Part shown: positions 11,755 to 20,163 of the stretch, piece by piece
Position numbering within the stretch: the stretch's first letter is position 1
Layout of the letters: each line of letters opens with the position of its first letter
From: Acidobacteriota bacterium
Lineage (GTDB): Bacteria; Acidobacteriota; Vicinamibacteria; Vicinamibacterales; UBA8438
Direction: 5' to 3'
DNA: 64,000 bases
Assembly: GCA_009838525.1 (NCBI GenBank)
Contig: VXRJ01000035.1
Location: 362,812 to 426,811, forward strand
Position numbers and translations under genes: made by a program
The notes under the pieces: generated by a model
The model's database searches: none
What the model saw: the letters and a program-made list of their open reading frames with translations, nothing else
What the model was told of the DNA's origin: nothing

Positions 11755-14244
11755 CTAGCCGGAATCCCGGAGGGCGGCGAGCGGCTCGATCCTCGTCGCC
11801 CGTCGCGCGGCCAGCAGGCTCGCCGCCGCACATATGACCAGCAGCAGGGCGGTGAGGCCCGCAATGATCGCCGGCGCCAGCGGCGTCACGCCAAAGAGGA
11901 GGGGGCGGAGCAGCCCGCTGGAGGCGAACGCGACACCGACGCCGATGGCGGCCCCGAGCAGCGCGAGGCTGACCGACTGTCCCCAAACGAGGCGCAGCAC
12001 GTCGGCGGGCCGCGCCCCGACCGCCCGGCGCACGGCGATCTCCCGGGTCCTCCGGGCGACGCCGAAGGCAACGGCGCCAAAGAGGCCGATGGCCGCGAGT
12101 CCCGTGGCCAGAGCCGCCAGCAAAGTGGCCATCGTCATGTTGAACTGCCAGGGTCGGAGGACGTTGTCGATCAGACTGCGCATCGGTGCAATGGACCCGA
12201 TCACGAAGTTGGGATCGGCCAGATGAACCTCGGACCGGATCGCCGGGGCGAGTTGCGCGGGATCGCCTTCCGTTTGAATCACGAGGTGGTTCAGGTTCAT
12301 CGGCACCTGGGTAAACGGCACATAGAGATCGAATCGTCCGCGTTCGAGTTCGCGGTAACGGGCGTCCCCGACGACGCCAACGACGGTCTGCCACGCCGGA
12401 GAGTCGTCCGCCTCGGCTTGGGCGCCGATGGCGATCAGGCGGCGGCCGAGCGGCTCGCTGGTTGGCCACAGGTAGCGCGCCAGCGATTCGCTCACGACGA
12501 CGGCGGGCGGCGCCTCCAACGTGTCGCGGTCGGTGAACGTTCGGCCGGCCACCAGATCGATTCCCATCGCCGTGAAGTAGCCGGGCGAGACGGACTGCAT
12601 GGCGATGGGCGGCCGCTCCGGGCGGTCGGGTCCATCCAGCGGTTCCCCCTCCAGGATGACGCCGCCGTCCACGCCGACGACGCCATGCTGGAAGGGGAGC
12701 AGCAGGGCGCCGCCCGCCGCTTCCACGCCGCGCAGTTCCCGGACGCGGTTGAGTAGTTCACGATAGGCGCTCCGCCGCTGCGCGTCCGCCTCGTAGGCGC
12801 CGTCGCGCGGCGTGAGGCTGACCGTCAGTACATCGGCGGGCCGGTAGCCGAGGTCGATCCGCGCGAGGTTGAGATAGCTCGACGCGAGGAGCCCCGCGCC
12901 CACCGTCAGCACCAGCGCCATCGCAACCTGGGAGACGACCAGCGCGTTGCGTGCGGCGCTCCCCGTCCGGCCACCCGTCGCGCCGCGCGCGCCGTCGCGC
13001 AGCCAGGCGGCGAGCGGCAGCCGGCTGGCCCCCGGGGACGTTACGGCGGTCATCGCAAGACCGAGGCCAAGCGCCAGCGCCGCGGCGACCGCCACCGCTC
13101 TTCCGTCGACGGCGGCGTTCTCCAGCCTGGGCAGGTCCGCCGGCCCGAGCGCCGCGAGCACCGGCAGGGTGACCCAGGCCAGTGCAAGCCCGCCTGCCGC
13201 CGCGCCTCCCGTCACGAGCAGCGTCTCGATCAGGTGGCCTCGAAACAGGCGTCCCTGGCCAATGCCGAGCGCGCACTGCACGGCCACGTCCCGCCGGCGC
13301 GACTGCGACCGCACGATGATCAATCCGGCCACGTTGACGCCGGCAATCAGCAGCAGGAGCAGCGCACCGATCTGGAGCACGAGCAGGGCCGCTTCGCCGT
13401 TGCCGAAGACGTAGTCCGCCAGGGGCGTGATGACCGCCCGTCGCGTTTCCCACCGCGAGAAGTGCGATTCCCACAGCCCCGGTACGATGACGTCCATTTC
13501 GGCTCGCGCCTGCTCCAGGGTCCGGCCGGGAGCGAGGCGGCCGATGACGTAGAGGACGCCGAGGCCGCGCCGCGCGCCCGCGTCCATGGTGTTTTCGCGG
13601 AAGATGCCGGCCAGCTCGCGCCCAACCGGCGTCCATACTTCCGCCCCGGGCGGGAATCGGAAGGCGGGCGGCATGACGCCGACCACCGTGAACGGTTCGC
13701 GCCCCGCTCCGACGGGGACCGTGGACCCCACGATGGCAGGGTCCCTATCGAAGTACTGCTGCCACGCGGCGTGGCTCAGCACCATCGTGCGGGGCGCCTC
13801 CGGCTCGTCCTCCGCCGCCACGAACGTCCGGCCGTGGAGCGCCTGCGCCCCCAGCGTGTCGAAGAACGAGGCGGAGACCGCGCTGATGGTCAGCCGGAGC
13901 GGCGGATCCTCCTGAACCTCCACGTCGCCCCAGGTCGTCGATCCCATCGCGGCCATATCCGCGAACGACCCCGCCTCCGCCCGCCAGTCCTCGAAGTTGG
14001 GAAGCGACACCTCGATGTGCGGGTTGCTGCTGCTGTCGTCCTTCTCCCACATGACGACCAGCTCGTCCTGATCGGCAAATGGCAGCGGCTGAAGAAGGAC
14101 CGCGTCCACGACGGCGAACAGGCCCACTGTCAACCCGAGACCGAGGGCCAGCGTCAGCGTCGCCGTCAGCGTGAAGCCGGGTTGCCTGCGGAGGCCGCGG
14201 ATTGCGTAGCGGAGGTCCTGGCGGCAGGCGTCGGCAGGACCCAT
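11755..14244 (-). CDS. ADOP-type MacB/FtsX permease, short form
   Basis: An 829-residue permease with two MacB-like periplasmic core domains and two FtsX domains. It starts in DLRYAIRGLRRQPGFTLTAT, immediately before the first helix. The second periplasmic segment follows a central pair of helices near AALLVLQIGALLLLLIAGVN, and the protein ends with three helices and the typical tail ARRATRIEPLAALRDSG. Unlike the two copies at 57920 and 61013, it lacks the roughly 80-residue N-terminal extension and has no PadR gene beside it. It would work with an ABC ATPase encoded elsewhere, in efflux or in lipoprotein or cell-envelope remodelling. The gene is divergent from the aminotransferase. Confidence 0.88.
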   Translation of the reverse strand: MGPADACRQDLRYAIRGLRRQPGFTLTATLTLALGLGLTVGLFAVVDAVLLQPLPFADQDELVVMWEKDDSSSNPHIEVSLPNFEDWRAEAGSFADMAAMGSTTWGDVEVQEDPPLRLTISAVSASFFDTLGAQALHGRTFVAAEDEPEAPRTMVLSHAAWQQYFDRDPAIVGSTVPVGAGREPFTVVGVMPPAFRFPPGAEVWTPVGRELAGIFRENTMDAGARRGLGVLYVIGRLAPGRTLEQARAEMDVIVPGLWESHFSRWETRRAVITPLADYVFGNGEAALLVLQIGALLLLLIAGVNVAGLIIVRSQSRRRDVAVQCALGIGQGRLFRGHLIETLLVTGGAAAGGLALAWVTLPVLAALGPADLPRLENAAVDGRAVAVAAALALGLGLAMTAVTSPGASRLPLAAWLRDGARGATGGRTGSAARNALVVSQVAMALVLTVGAGLLASSYLNLARIDLGYRPADVLTVSLTPRDGAYEADAQRRSAYRELLNRVRELRGVEAAGGALLLPFQHGVVGVDGGVILEGEPLDGPDRPERPPIAMQSVSPGYFTAMGIDLVAGRTFTDRDTLEAPPAVVVSESLARYLWPTSEPLGRRLIAIGAQAEADDSPAWQTVVGVVGDARYRELERGRFDLYVPFTQVPMNLNHLVIQTEGDPAQLAPAIRSEVHLADPNFVIGSIAPMRSLIDNVLRPWQFNMTMATLLAALATGLAAIGLFGAVAFGVARRTREIAVRRAVGARPADVLRLVWGQSVSLALLGAAIGVGVAFASSGLLRPLLFGVTPLAPAIIAGLTALLLVICAAASLLAARRATRIEPLAALRDSG

Positions 14245-14270
14245 GCTGGACGATGTTACTATCCGCCCCC

Positions 14271-15404
14271 GTGACCATCGAGCCGTTCGCTCTGGAGCGC
14301 TTCCAGTCCGTCTACGAGCATCAGGTCGACATCAACCTGTCGGAGAGCGGCGTCGAGCCCTTGCGGCTCGAAGACCTGCTGCCAGCGGACGAGCTCGAAC
14401 GCTTGCTCCGGGAACCGCTCGGCTACACGCAGACGAACGGCTCGGCGGAACTGCGTGAACTCGTCGCGGCGGAGTACGCCGGCGCGTCGGTCGACAGCGT
14501 CCTGATCACCACGGGTTGTGCCGAGGCGAACTTCCTCACGTGCTGGAAGTTGGTCGAGCCGGGCGACGAAGTGGTGGTGTTGCATCCGAACTACCTGCAG
14601 ACGCACCTGCTCGCCCATGCGCACGGGGCGCGCGTGCGTCCGTGGCGGTTGCGTCTCACCGGCGGCGGCGCAGCCCGCTGGGCGCCCGCGCTGGACGAGC
14701 TCCGCGACCTCGTCACCGAGCGCACGCGGCTGATCGCCCTCTGCAATCCGAACAACCCGACCGGGGCGCGCCTTACCGGCGAGGAGATCGACGCAGTGTG
14801 CACGGTGGCGGCGCGGCACGGCGCGTGGGTGCTCTCGGACGAGGTCTACCGCGGAGCCGAGCGCGATGGCGTTCTGACCGCATCCGTCTGGGGCCGCTAC
14901 GACCGGCTTGTCGTCACGTCCGGACTCTCGAAGGTTTATGGGCTACCGGGACTGCGGATCGGCTGGGTCGTCGCTCCACCAGCCCTCTGCGAGGAACTCT
15001 GGGCCCGGCGTGACTTCACGACGATAGCGCCGGCCGCGCTGAGCGACCGCCTTGCCCGACTTGCGCTGGCGCCCGACATGAGTGCCCGGCTCCGCGCCCG
15101 GGCGCAGCAGCGCGTGGCGGAGCACTACGCCGTCGTTCGCGAGTGGATTGCCGGAACGGGGGCGGGTCTGGCTCACGTGCCACCGGAGGCGGGCGCCATC
15201 GCCTTCCTCGGCTATCCGCACGCCGTCGGGTCGGAGGAGCTGGCGACGACGTTGCGGGAGACCGCCGGCGTGCTCGTCGCCCCCGGCGCCTATTTCGGGC
15301 TCGACGGTTACCTGCGGATCGGGTTCGGCGAGGCGGAGGCGCCCCTCCGCATCGGCCTCGGCCGGCTGGAGCATCTCTTTAGCGGCTTGCCGCAGCCCGC
15401 CTGA
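14271..15404 (+). CDS. PLP-dependent aminotransferase, class I/II
   Basis: A 377-residue fold-type I aminotransferase. The PLP lysine is in SGLSKVYGLPGLRIGW, the cofactor phosphate and ring sites are in CNPNNPTGARL and LSDEVYRG, and the C-terminal Arg that binds the substrate carboxylate is in GYLRIGFG. It resembles the aspartate/capreomycidine-synthase group; the amino acid used is unknown. The start could be GTG 14271 (VTIEPF) or ATG 14253. Neither has a Shine-Dalgarno sequence, and a TACTAT box at 14257-14262 sits about 8 bases before the GTG, so a leaderless mRNA is possible. Only 26 bases separate it from the divergent permease gene. Confidence 0.87.
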   Translation: MTIEPFALERFQSVYEHQVDINLSESGVEPLRLEDLLPADELERLLREPLGYTQTNGSAELRELVAAEYAGASVDSVLITTGCAEANFLTCWKLVEPGDEVVVLHPNYLQTHLLAHAHGARVRPWRLRLTGGGAARWAPALDELRDLVTERTRLIALCNPNNPTGARLTGEEIDAVCTVAARHGAWVLSDEVYRGAERDGVLTASVWGRYDRLVVTSGLSKVYGLPGLRIGWVVAPPALCEELWARRDFTTIAPAALSDRLARLALAPDMSARLRARAQQRVAEHYAVVREWIAGTGAGLAHVPPEAGAIAFLGYPHAVGSEELATTLRETAGVLVAPGAYFGLDGYLRIGFGEAEAPLRIGLGRLEHLFSGLPQPA

Positions 15405-15428
15405 GTGGATGCTCGGCTCCTTTCTGTA

Positions 15429-15470
15429 TTGACGTCGCGTTGCGCAGGGCTGTAGCCTTACTTCAAGTAA
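15429..15470 (+). promoter_or_regulatory. Promoter and candidate operator of the first toxin-antitoxin pair
   Basis: TTGACG (15429-15434) and TAGCCT (15453-15458) with an 18-base spacer look like a sigma-70 promoter. The palindrome TTACTTCAAGTAA (15458-15470, 6-base arms around one C) begins at the last base of the -10 box and would cover the transcription start, as expected for an autoregulatory operator bound by the AbrB-type antitoxin. Confidence 0.6.
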
Positions 15471-15488
15471 GGAAAAGAGAAATACACA

Positions 15489-15728
15489 ATGCAGGCTACG
15501 ATAACCAGCAAGGGGCAGGTGACCTTGCCCAAACCGATCAGGGACAGGCTCCACCTCCAGCCCGGCGACAGGATCGACTTTTTGCTGGACGACGATGGCT
15601 GCTTGCGAGTCGAGCCCGTCACCGCATCGGTAACGCAACTGAAGGGCATGGTGCCCAAGCCCGGCGCACCGATCACTCTCGAGCAGATGGACTCGGCCAT
15701 CTCTCGGGGAGCCAGGCGCAGATCCTGA
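15489..15728 (+). CDS. AbrB/SpoVT-type antitoxin
   Basis: A 79-residue protein with the swapped-hairpin DNA-binding domain at the N-terminus (MQATITSKGQVTLPKPIRDR, LQPGDRIDFLLDDDGCLRVEP). The C-terminal part, LEQMDSAISRGARRRS, is the kind of disordered tail that wraps the toxin. It is expected to bind its own promoter and neutralise the PIN-domain toxin encoded 4 bases downstream. AAGGAAAAGAG precedes the ATG at a long spacing. Confidence 0.9.
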   Translation: MQATITSKGQVTLPKPIRDRLHLQPGDRIDFLLDDDGCLRVEPVTASVTQLKGMVPKPGAPITLEQMDSAISRGARRRS

Positions 15729-15732
15729 GTCG

Positions 15733-16131
15733 ATGGTCGGACTCGACACCAACGTCCTGGCGCGCTACATCGTGCAGGACGATCCCTCACAGTCTGCCGC
15801 CGCGACGCGCCTCATCGAGGAGCACTGTACGGTGGAGGTTCCGGGCTACGTAAGCGTTACCGTACTGGTCGAGTTGGTGTGGGTTCTGACGCGCGCCTAC
15901 GGCTACGAGAAGCCGGTCGTCATCGAGGTGATCCGTCAGGTGCTGCGAACCGCCGAGCTCGTGGTCGAGGACCACCACATCATCTGGGCAGCCCTGCGCG
16001 AGTTCGCGCCGGGGACCGCCGACTTTGCGGACTACCTGATTGCCCACCGCAACCACGCCCGCGGCTGCGCGCGCACCTGCACCTTCGACCGCCGGGCGGC
16101 CCGAGGCCGGTACTTCGCACTCGTGACCTGA
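15733..16131 (+). CDS. vapC: VapC-type PIN-domain ribonuclease toxin
   Basis: A 132-residue PIN domain. The conserved acidic residues are the Asp in MVGLDTNVLARY, the Glu in VLVELVWVL, and the Asp in GTADFADYLIAHRN, with a final acidic position in TCTFDRRAAR. VapC toxins cut tRNA or rRNA with Mg2+ and stop translation when the antitoxin decays. The gene starts 4 bases after the antitoxin stop with no clear separate ribosome binding site, so translation is likely coupled. Confidence 0.9.
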   Translation: MVGLDTNVLARYIVQDDPSQSAAATRLIEEHCTVEVPGYVSVTVLVELVWVLTRAYGYEKPVVIEVIRQVLRTAELVVEDHHIIWAALREFAPGTADFADYLIAHRNHARGCARTCTFDRRAARGRYFALVT

Positions 16132-16238
16132 GTCGCGCAGCCTTGCGAACTCGGTGCTTCGGCATTCCGACTTCAAGAGGGTGCGTGTAGTAGCATTCCG
16201 CGCGGGCGCGCATCGCCTGCAGATTCGACCTCATCGGC

Positions 16239-17771
16239 ATGTCTCAGCGTGGTCTTCCAGTCAGCCCGGTGCGCTTCCCTACCGCCCTGCTGGTGGCCGC
16301 GGGGATCGTCGCGTTCGTGGCGACGGCAGGTGCTTCGCCCGGCACCCGACCGACGGGAGCCGCTGGCGGCCAGGCAACGGAGGCCGACAGCGACGAGTGC
16401 GCGGCGGGGCTCGCCCTGGGTGACATCGGTCTCGCGGGCGGCGCACAGGTGCGCCTGACGGGCAATCAGGCCAACTTCGGCTTCCACGACCGCACGGTCG
16501 GCAGCGACCCGCAGCCTTCCGACTTCCTGAACCAGCGGTTCCGGGGCTGGGTCAACGTCCACGACCGCGAGGACTGCCGCTACGGCGTGTACGCGCAGGT
16601 GCAGAGCGGCCACGTCGAGCTGGGCAGCGGGCGCGAGTTTCCGAAGACGTTTGGCGTCACCCCTGGACGCCTCGGGGGCACCGACCAGACGGGTATCGCG
16701 CTGCGGCGTGGGTTCCTTTGGTACAAGCCGTCCGCCAGCTCGCTGGTCCGGGCCGGCGTGCTGGCCTGGGAGGATCGCTTCGGCGAGCGGCCGACCTTCG
16801 GCGATCCGATCTGGGCGGTGGACCGTTACGACACGACCCAGGCGCCGCTGGCGAACTCTGTCTGGGACTTCAACGTCGGCGGAATCACGTTCGAGGCGAC
16901 CGCGCACGAATCGTGGCACTACGCGCTCGGGGCGCTGATCCTGCAACGCGACTCGCGGGCCGGCGACGGTGACATCTGGCTCCTGACGGCCGACGTGGAC
17001 CGTTCCGTCGGCTCGTCGCTCTGGGGCGCAAGCGTCTACTACGCGCGCGACCGGGCCGGGAACCTGTTCTGCGCGTTCGGCGGTCCGGCCTCGACGCACG
17101 GCCGCCTGCCCGGCGAGTTCATCCAGCGCAGCAGCGCGCTGTGGGTCGGCGGGCGCGGCCACCTGCAGCACGGCGGCGGTTCGACGTCCCTGTTCCTCAT
17201 CCTGAACCGGGGCGAGACGCCCGACTACAACTGGTCGCATACCGGCTGGGCCGCCAAGGTCGCAACCGCCGTCGAGGCCGGCTCCGGAACCGCGCACCTG
17301 CGGGTCCTGTACTCGACCGGCGATGCCGGCGACGATCCGACCCGTTCGGGCGAGTTCCGCACGATTGCCCAGAGCGCGCGCGACAACCGCGGTGCGCAGG
17401 GCTACTGGAGCCTCCTCGGACTGACTTCGCCACGCGGGCCTTCGGATGGCAACGACCTCGGCATCAGCCTGCAGAACGACGGCCTCGGCCTCCTGACCCT
17501 GCAGGCGGGCTACGAGCAGCCGGTGGGCCAGAGCTGGTCAGCGTTCCTGGCCGCGGGCTGGCTGCGCGCGGACGAGCCGCATCCATTGAGCGGATCGCTC
17601 GACATCGGCACGGAGCTGCTCGCGGAGGCGCGCTGGCAGATGGCATCGCCGCTCGCGCTTGAAGTCGGTGGGTCCGTGCTGCGGACGGGAGAGTTCTTCA
17701 AGGCCGGCCTCGCGGCGCCCCTCCCGGGGACCCTCTACGAGCTCTACAGCCGCTGGCAACTCGAGTTCTGA
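16239..17771 (+). CDS. Outer-membrane beta-barrel porin, alginate-export/carbohydrate-porin-like
   Basis: A 510-residue exported protein. A signal peptide (PTALLVAAGIVAFVATAGAS) is followed by alternating amphipathic strands rich in Trp, Tyr and Gly, with the C-terminus ending in Phe (SRWQLEF), the usual BAM-targeting signal. The pattern (GAQVRLTGNQANFGF; FLNQRFRGWVNV; LRRGFLWYKP) resembles alginate-export-type and carbohydrate-selective porins of about 16-18 strands. The substrate is not evident. The start ATG 16239 gives a normal signal peptide; a ribosome binding site is not obvious. The small membrane protein gene starts 17 bases downstream. Confidence 0.7.
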   Translation: MSQRGLPVSPVRFPTALLVAAGIVAFVATAGASPGTRPTGAAGGQATEADSDECAAGLALGDIGLAGGAQVRLTGNQANFGFHDRTVGSDPQPSDFLNQRFRGWVNVHDREDCRYGVYAQVQSGHVELGSGREFPKTFGVTPGRLGGTDQTGIALRRGFLWYKPSASSLVRAGVLAWEDRFGERPTFGDPIWAVDRYDTTQAPLANSVWDFNVGGITFEATAHESWHYALGALILQRDSRAGDGDIWLLTADVDRSVGSSLWGASVYYARDRAGNLFCAFGGPASTHGRLPGEFIQRSSALWVGGRGHLQHGGGSTSLFLILNRGETPDYNWSHTGWAAKVATAVEAGSGTAHLRVLYSTGDAGDDPTRSGEFRTIAQSARDNRGAQGYWSLLGLTSPRGPSDGNDLGISLQNDGLGLLTLQAGYEQPVGQSWSAFLAAGWLRADEPHPLSGSLDIGTELLAEARWQMASPLALEVGGSVLRTGEFFKAGLAAPLPGTLYELYSRWQLEF

Positions 17772-17788
17772 CACTCGGGTGGGGCACG

Positions 17789-18007
17789 ATGCCAACAGAG
17801 CCAGTCCGTCGTTGGCGTCGGTGGCTGGAGACGGGCGAACGGATTCTCGGCCACCTGGCGGCCGTGGTTGTCGGGTTCGTCCTGATGGTCCTTGGCCTCG
17901 GGTTGGGCGTAACGATGGTCATGCTGCCCGTCGGTCTTGTCGTCGGCCTTGTCGGGGCCCTCGTGTTCGTGTGGGGCCTCCTGGGGCATCTGGGGAAGGA
18001 CCAGTAG
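17789..18007 (+). CDS. Small two-helix membrane protein of unknown function
   Basis: A 72-residue protein with a basic amphipathic N-terminus (RRWRRWLETGERILGHL) and two hydrophobic helices (AAVVVGFVLMVLGLGLGVTM and LPVGLVVGLVGALVFVWGLL). It begins 17 bases after the porin stop with GGTGGGG upstream, so it is probably cotranscribed with the porin. I do not recognise a family. Confidence 0.65.
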   Translation: MPTEPVRRWRRWLETGERILGHLAAVVVGFVLMVLGLGLGVTMVMLPVGLVVGLVGALVFVWGLLGHLGKDQ

Positions 18008-18088
18008 GCCGGTGTACAGACAATCCCGTTTCGTCCTGGCGGGAGCCGGGCGCCGTTGGCGTGCTCGCCGTTGGCGAGGTGGAGGGCC

Positions 18089-18970
18089 CTATTCCCGCGC
18101 GTAGGCGCGTTCGAGGGTGGCCACGTCGAGTTTCTGCATGCCGAGGATGGCGTTGACCACTCGCCGGGACCGTGCGGGGTCCGGGTCGTTGATCATCTCC
18201 CACGCGCTCGCGGGCGCCACTTGCCACGGCACGCCGAACCGGTCGACTACCCAGCCGCCGTGTTGGAACGTGCCGCCGGAGCCGAGCCCATCCCACAGGT
18301 GGTCGAGTTCGTCCTGGCCGGCGCAGTCGACGTAGAGGGAGATGCCCGGGCTGAACGTGAACCGATGGTCCAGGCTGCTCTCGGTTACGGAAAGTTCGTA
18401 ACCGTCCAGCGCGAAGCGGGCCTGCTCGATGAAGCCGGCCGGCTCCATGCCCCCTTCGGCGAAGCGGCGAAGCTCGACGATGCCTGAATCCGGGAACAGG
18501 GAGACGTAGCGGTTCACCGCTTCCTCGGCCTGCCCATAGTGTTCACCGACGAACAGCAGGCCGGGCACAATGCGCTGGCGCCCGGCCGCCGCCACGACCT
18601 GCCAGGAGACGCCGAACCGGTCCTGAATCCACCCGAAACGGCTGGCCCATGGGTACTCGTCGAGTGGCATCAGGGCCGTCCCGCCGTCCGCGAGCGGCTC
18701 CCAGACCGAATCGACCTCGGCCGGCGTCTCGCAGTGGACGAACAGTGAGACAGCCGGCGTGAACGTGAACGACGGCCCCCCGTTCAACGCCATCATCTCC
18801 TGTCCGAAGAGCGTAAACCGCACCGTCCGGACGGTGCCGGCGGGGCGCGGCTCGCCTGGCCCGCAGTGCGTGATGTTGATGAGTTCCGCATCGCGAAACG
18901 CAGAAACGTAGAAGCGAATCGCCTCTTCGGCCTGATCGTCGAACGTCAGGCACGGCTTAATGGTCGGCAT
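18089..18970 (-). CDS. Tandem-domain VOC/PhnB-like protein (3-demethylubiquinone-9 methyltransferase-like fold)
   Basis: A 293-residue protein made of two similar VOC domains. Both contain the PhnB-type sequence pattern: TIKPCLTFDDQAEEAIRFYV with FGWIQDRFGVSWQV in domain 1, and GLLFVGEHYGQAEEAVNRYV with GWVVDRFGVPWQV in domain 2. Despite the old family name, these proteins are not shown to be methyltransferases; the fold binds a metal and small substrates. The start is ATG 18970, with a GTG two codons upstream as alternative. The gene is convergent with the small membrane protein. Confidence 0.82.
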   Translation of the reverse strand: MPTIKPCLTFDDQAEEAIRFYVSAFRDAELINITHCGPGEPRPAGTVRTVRFTLFGQEMMALNGGPSFTFTPAVSLFVHCETPAEVDSVWEPLADGGTALMPLDEYPWASRFGWIQDRFGVSWQVVAAAGRQRIVPGLLFVGEHYGQAEEAVNRYVSLFPDSGIVELRRFAEGGMEPAGFIEQARFALDGYELSVTESSLDHRFTFSPGISLYVDCAGQDELDHLWDGLGSGGTFQHGGWVVDRFGVPWQVAPASAWEMINDPDPARSRRVVNAILGMQKLDVATLERAYARE

Positions 18971-19002
18971 GAGCACAAGAATACAATCCGCCGGTCACCA
19001 GG

Positions 19003-19419
19003 TCATTCCTGGCTGGTCTGTGGCGGTGGGATTTCGTCGGACGGATCCCGGAACCAGACCCGTCCGAGGTAGCTCAACGCGAGCGCGAGGCCCTGACGTT
19101 GTGGCATCGTCAGCAGGAGCGAACCGGCGATGGCCAGGAAGAAGAGCAGACCGCTCAGCCAGCCCGTGATCCGGAAGCCGAAGTAGATCGCGACGATGCC
19201 GGCAAAGAGGGGTAGTCGGTCCATAAGGAGCACGAACACCCACGTGTCGCCCTGGTTGCGGAGAAACACGAGACCACAGCTTGCGCACCGGGGATGGAAC
19301 GTGATCCAGCGGGAGAAGAGCGGTCCGCGCCCGCAGTGCGGGCACCGGCGGCGCAGTCCGCGCCAGAGCACCGTCCGCACGCGCGGGTTGTGCGCCGCGG
19401 TCCCGCGCGAGGTTGCCAT
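19003..19419 (-). CDS. DUF983 membrane protein with two zinc-knuckle-like Cys pairs
   Basis: A 138-residue protein. The N-terminal part has CPHCGRGPLFSRW and CASCGLVF, the paired CxxC motif of DUF983, followed by two or three transmembrane segments (GDTWVFVLLMDRLPLFAGIV, ITGWLSGLLFFLAIAGSLLL). The family function is unknown; it often lies near cytochrome oxidase genes in alphaproteobacteria, which is not the case here. The start at ATG 19419 is preferred over GTG 19425. Confidence 0.8.
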   Translation of the reverse strand: MATSRGTAAHNPRVRTVLWRGLRRRCPHCGRGPLFSRWITFHPRCASCGLVFLRNQGDTWVFVLLMDRLPLFAGIVAIYFGFRITGWLSGLLFFLAIAGSLLLTMPQRQGLALALSYLGRVWFRDPSDEIPPPQTSQE

Positions 19420-19481
19420 CAACACACTGGGGTACGGACCGGACCGAGTTCCTGTGTGATCGTCTGGCGGCGCCGCCAGGG

Positions 19482-19886
19482 TCAGTCTGCCTCGTCCAAC
19501 CGCACGAAGTGACGTGGCGGAAACCCGGTCAGGATCAGGAACGCGAGGCCGTGTGGATGGTCGCTTTCGACCCGCTCGTGCTCGTCACCGGTCACCGGGA
19601 CGGCCATGTAGTCTCGCGTTTCCCCGTCGCGCGTCACCTGTACCCTGGGGTTCGCCAGGGCGCGACGATACCAGGCGCGGGGCCAGTGATTGACCGCCAC
19701 GTAGAGCTGCCCGTCGGTGTGCAGCCCCTGGAGCACGCGGTCGACGGCGCCGTCGTCCGCGTCCACCGTGGTCAACACCAGCGTATCGGGCGACTCGGGC
19801 TGAAAGTAGCCGAGCAGCGACTCGAAGGCCGCCACGATCAGCACGTAGCTGACAAGCACGATGCCGCCGGTCTTGATGGCTCTCAC
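19482..19886 (-). CDS. DUF385/deazaflavin-dependent nitroreductase-like protein with N-terminal membrane anchor
   Basis: A 134-residue protein. One N-terminal helix (TGGIVLVSYVLIVAAF) is followed by a small split-barrel-like domain with LVLTTVDADDGAVDR, LYVAVNHWPRAWYRRALANP and VQVTRDGETRDY. The pattern WYRRALANPRVQV is typical of the F420-dependent Ddn/DUF385 family, but cofactor binding cannot be proven from sequence alone and the domain is short. It lies just downstream of the tRNA gene on the same strand. Confidence 0.6.
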   Translation of the reverse strand: MRAIKTGGIVLVSYVLIVAAFESLLGYFQPESPDTLVLTTVDADDGAVDRVLQGLHTDGQLYVAVNHWPRAWYRRALANPRVQVTRDGETRDYMAVPVTGDEHERVESDHPHGLAFLILTGFPPRHFVRLDEAD

Positions 19887-19900
19887 GCCACGCTCCCTTT

Positions 19901-19918
19901 CGCGGGCTCCGGCCCGCG
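19901..19918 (-). terminator. Strong hairpin downstream of tRNA-Glu
   Basis: CGCGGGC and GCCCGCG pair perfectly around a 4-base loop. It lies 23 bases past the tRNA 3' end on the tRNA strand but is not followed by a T run, so it is either an atypical terminator or RNA structure in the leader of the next gene. Confidence 0.35.
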
Positions 19919-19940
19919 CTGCCGGCCCCGGCTAGGAAAA

Positions 19941-20016
19941 TGGCGTCCCCAACGGGATTCGAACCCGTGTCGCAGCCTTGAAAGGGCTGAATCCTAGGCC
20001 TCTGGACGATGGGGAC
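19941..20016 (-). tRNA. tRNA-Glu, anticodon UUC
   Basis: A full cloverleaf of 76 bases with encoded CCA. The acceptor stem GTCCCC pairs with GGGGAC. The anticodon stem CAGCC/GGCTG encloses the loop CTTTCAA, giving anticodon TTC, and the T arm contains the GTTCGAATC core. The gene lies alone between the DUF385-like gene and the MoxR operon. Confidence 0.97.
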
Positions 20017-20038
20017 GTCCCAAAGTGCAGATCAGAAA

Positions 20039-20044
20039 AGTATA
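20039..20044 (-). promoter_or_regulatory. -10 box for the tRNA-Glu gene
   Basis: TATACT on the minus strand lies 23 bases upstream of the mature tRNA 5' end, a normal distance for a stable-RNA promoter. No convincing -35 hexamer is seen at 16-18 bases. Confidence 0.45.
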
Positions 20045-20163
20045 CACACCGAGGTCGCTGCGTACCTGCAAGTGCTGCGGAAACTGCGTGAGGATGTCCT
20101 CGCCAGCGGTCACATCGGCCATTTCATGCCTCGTGGCGGCGTCACTGCTAGGATCACTCCGCT

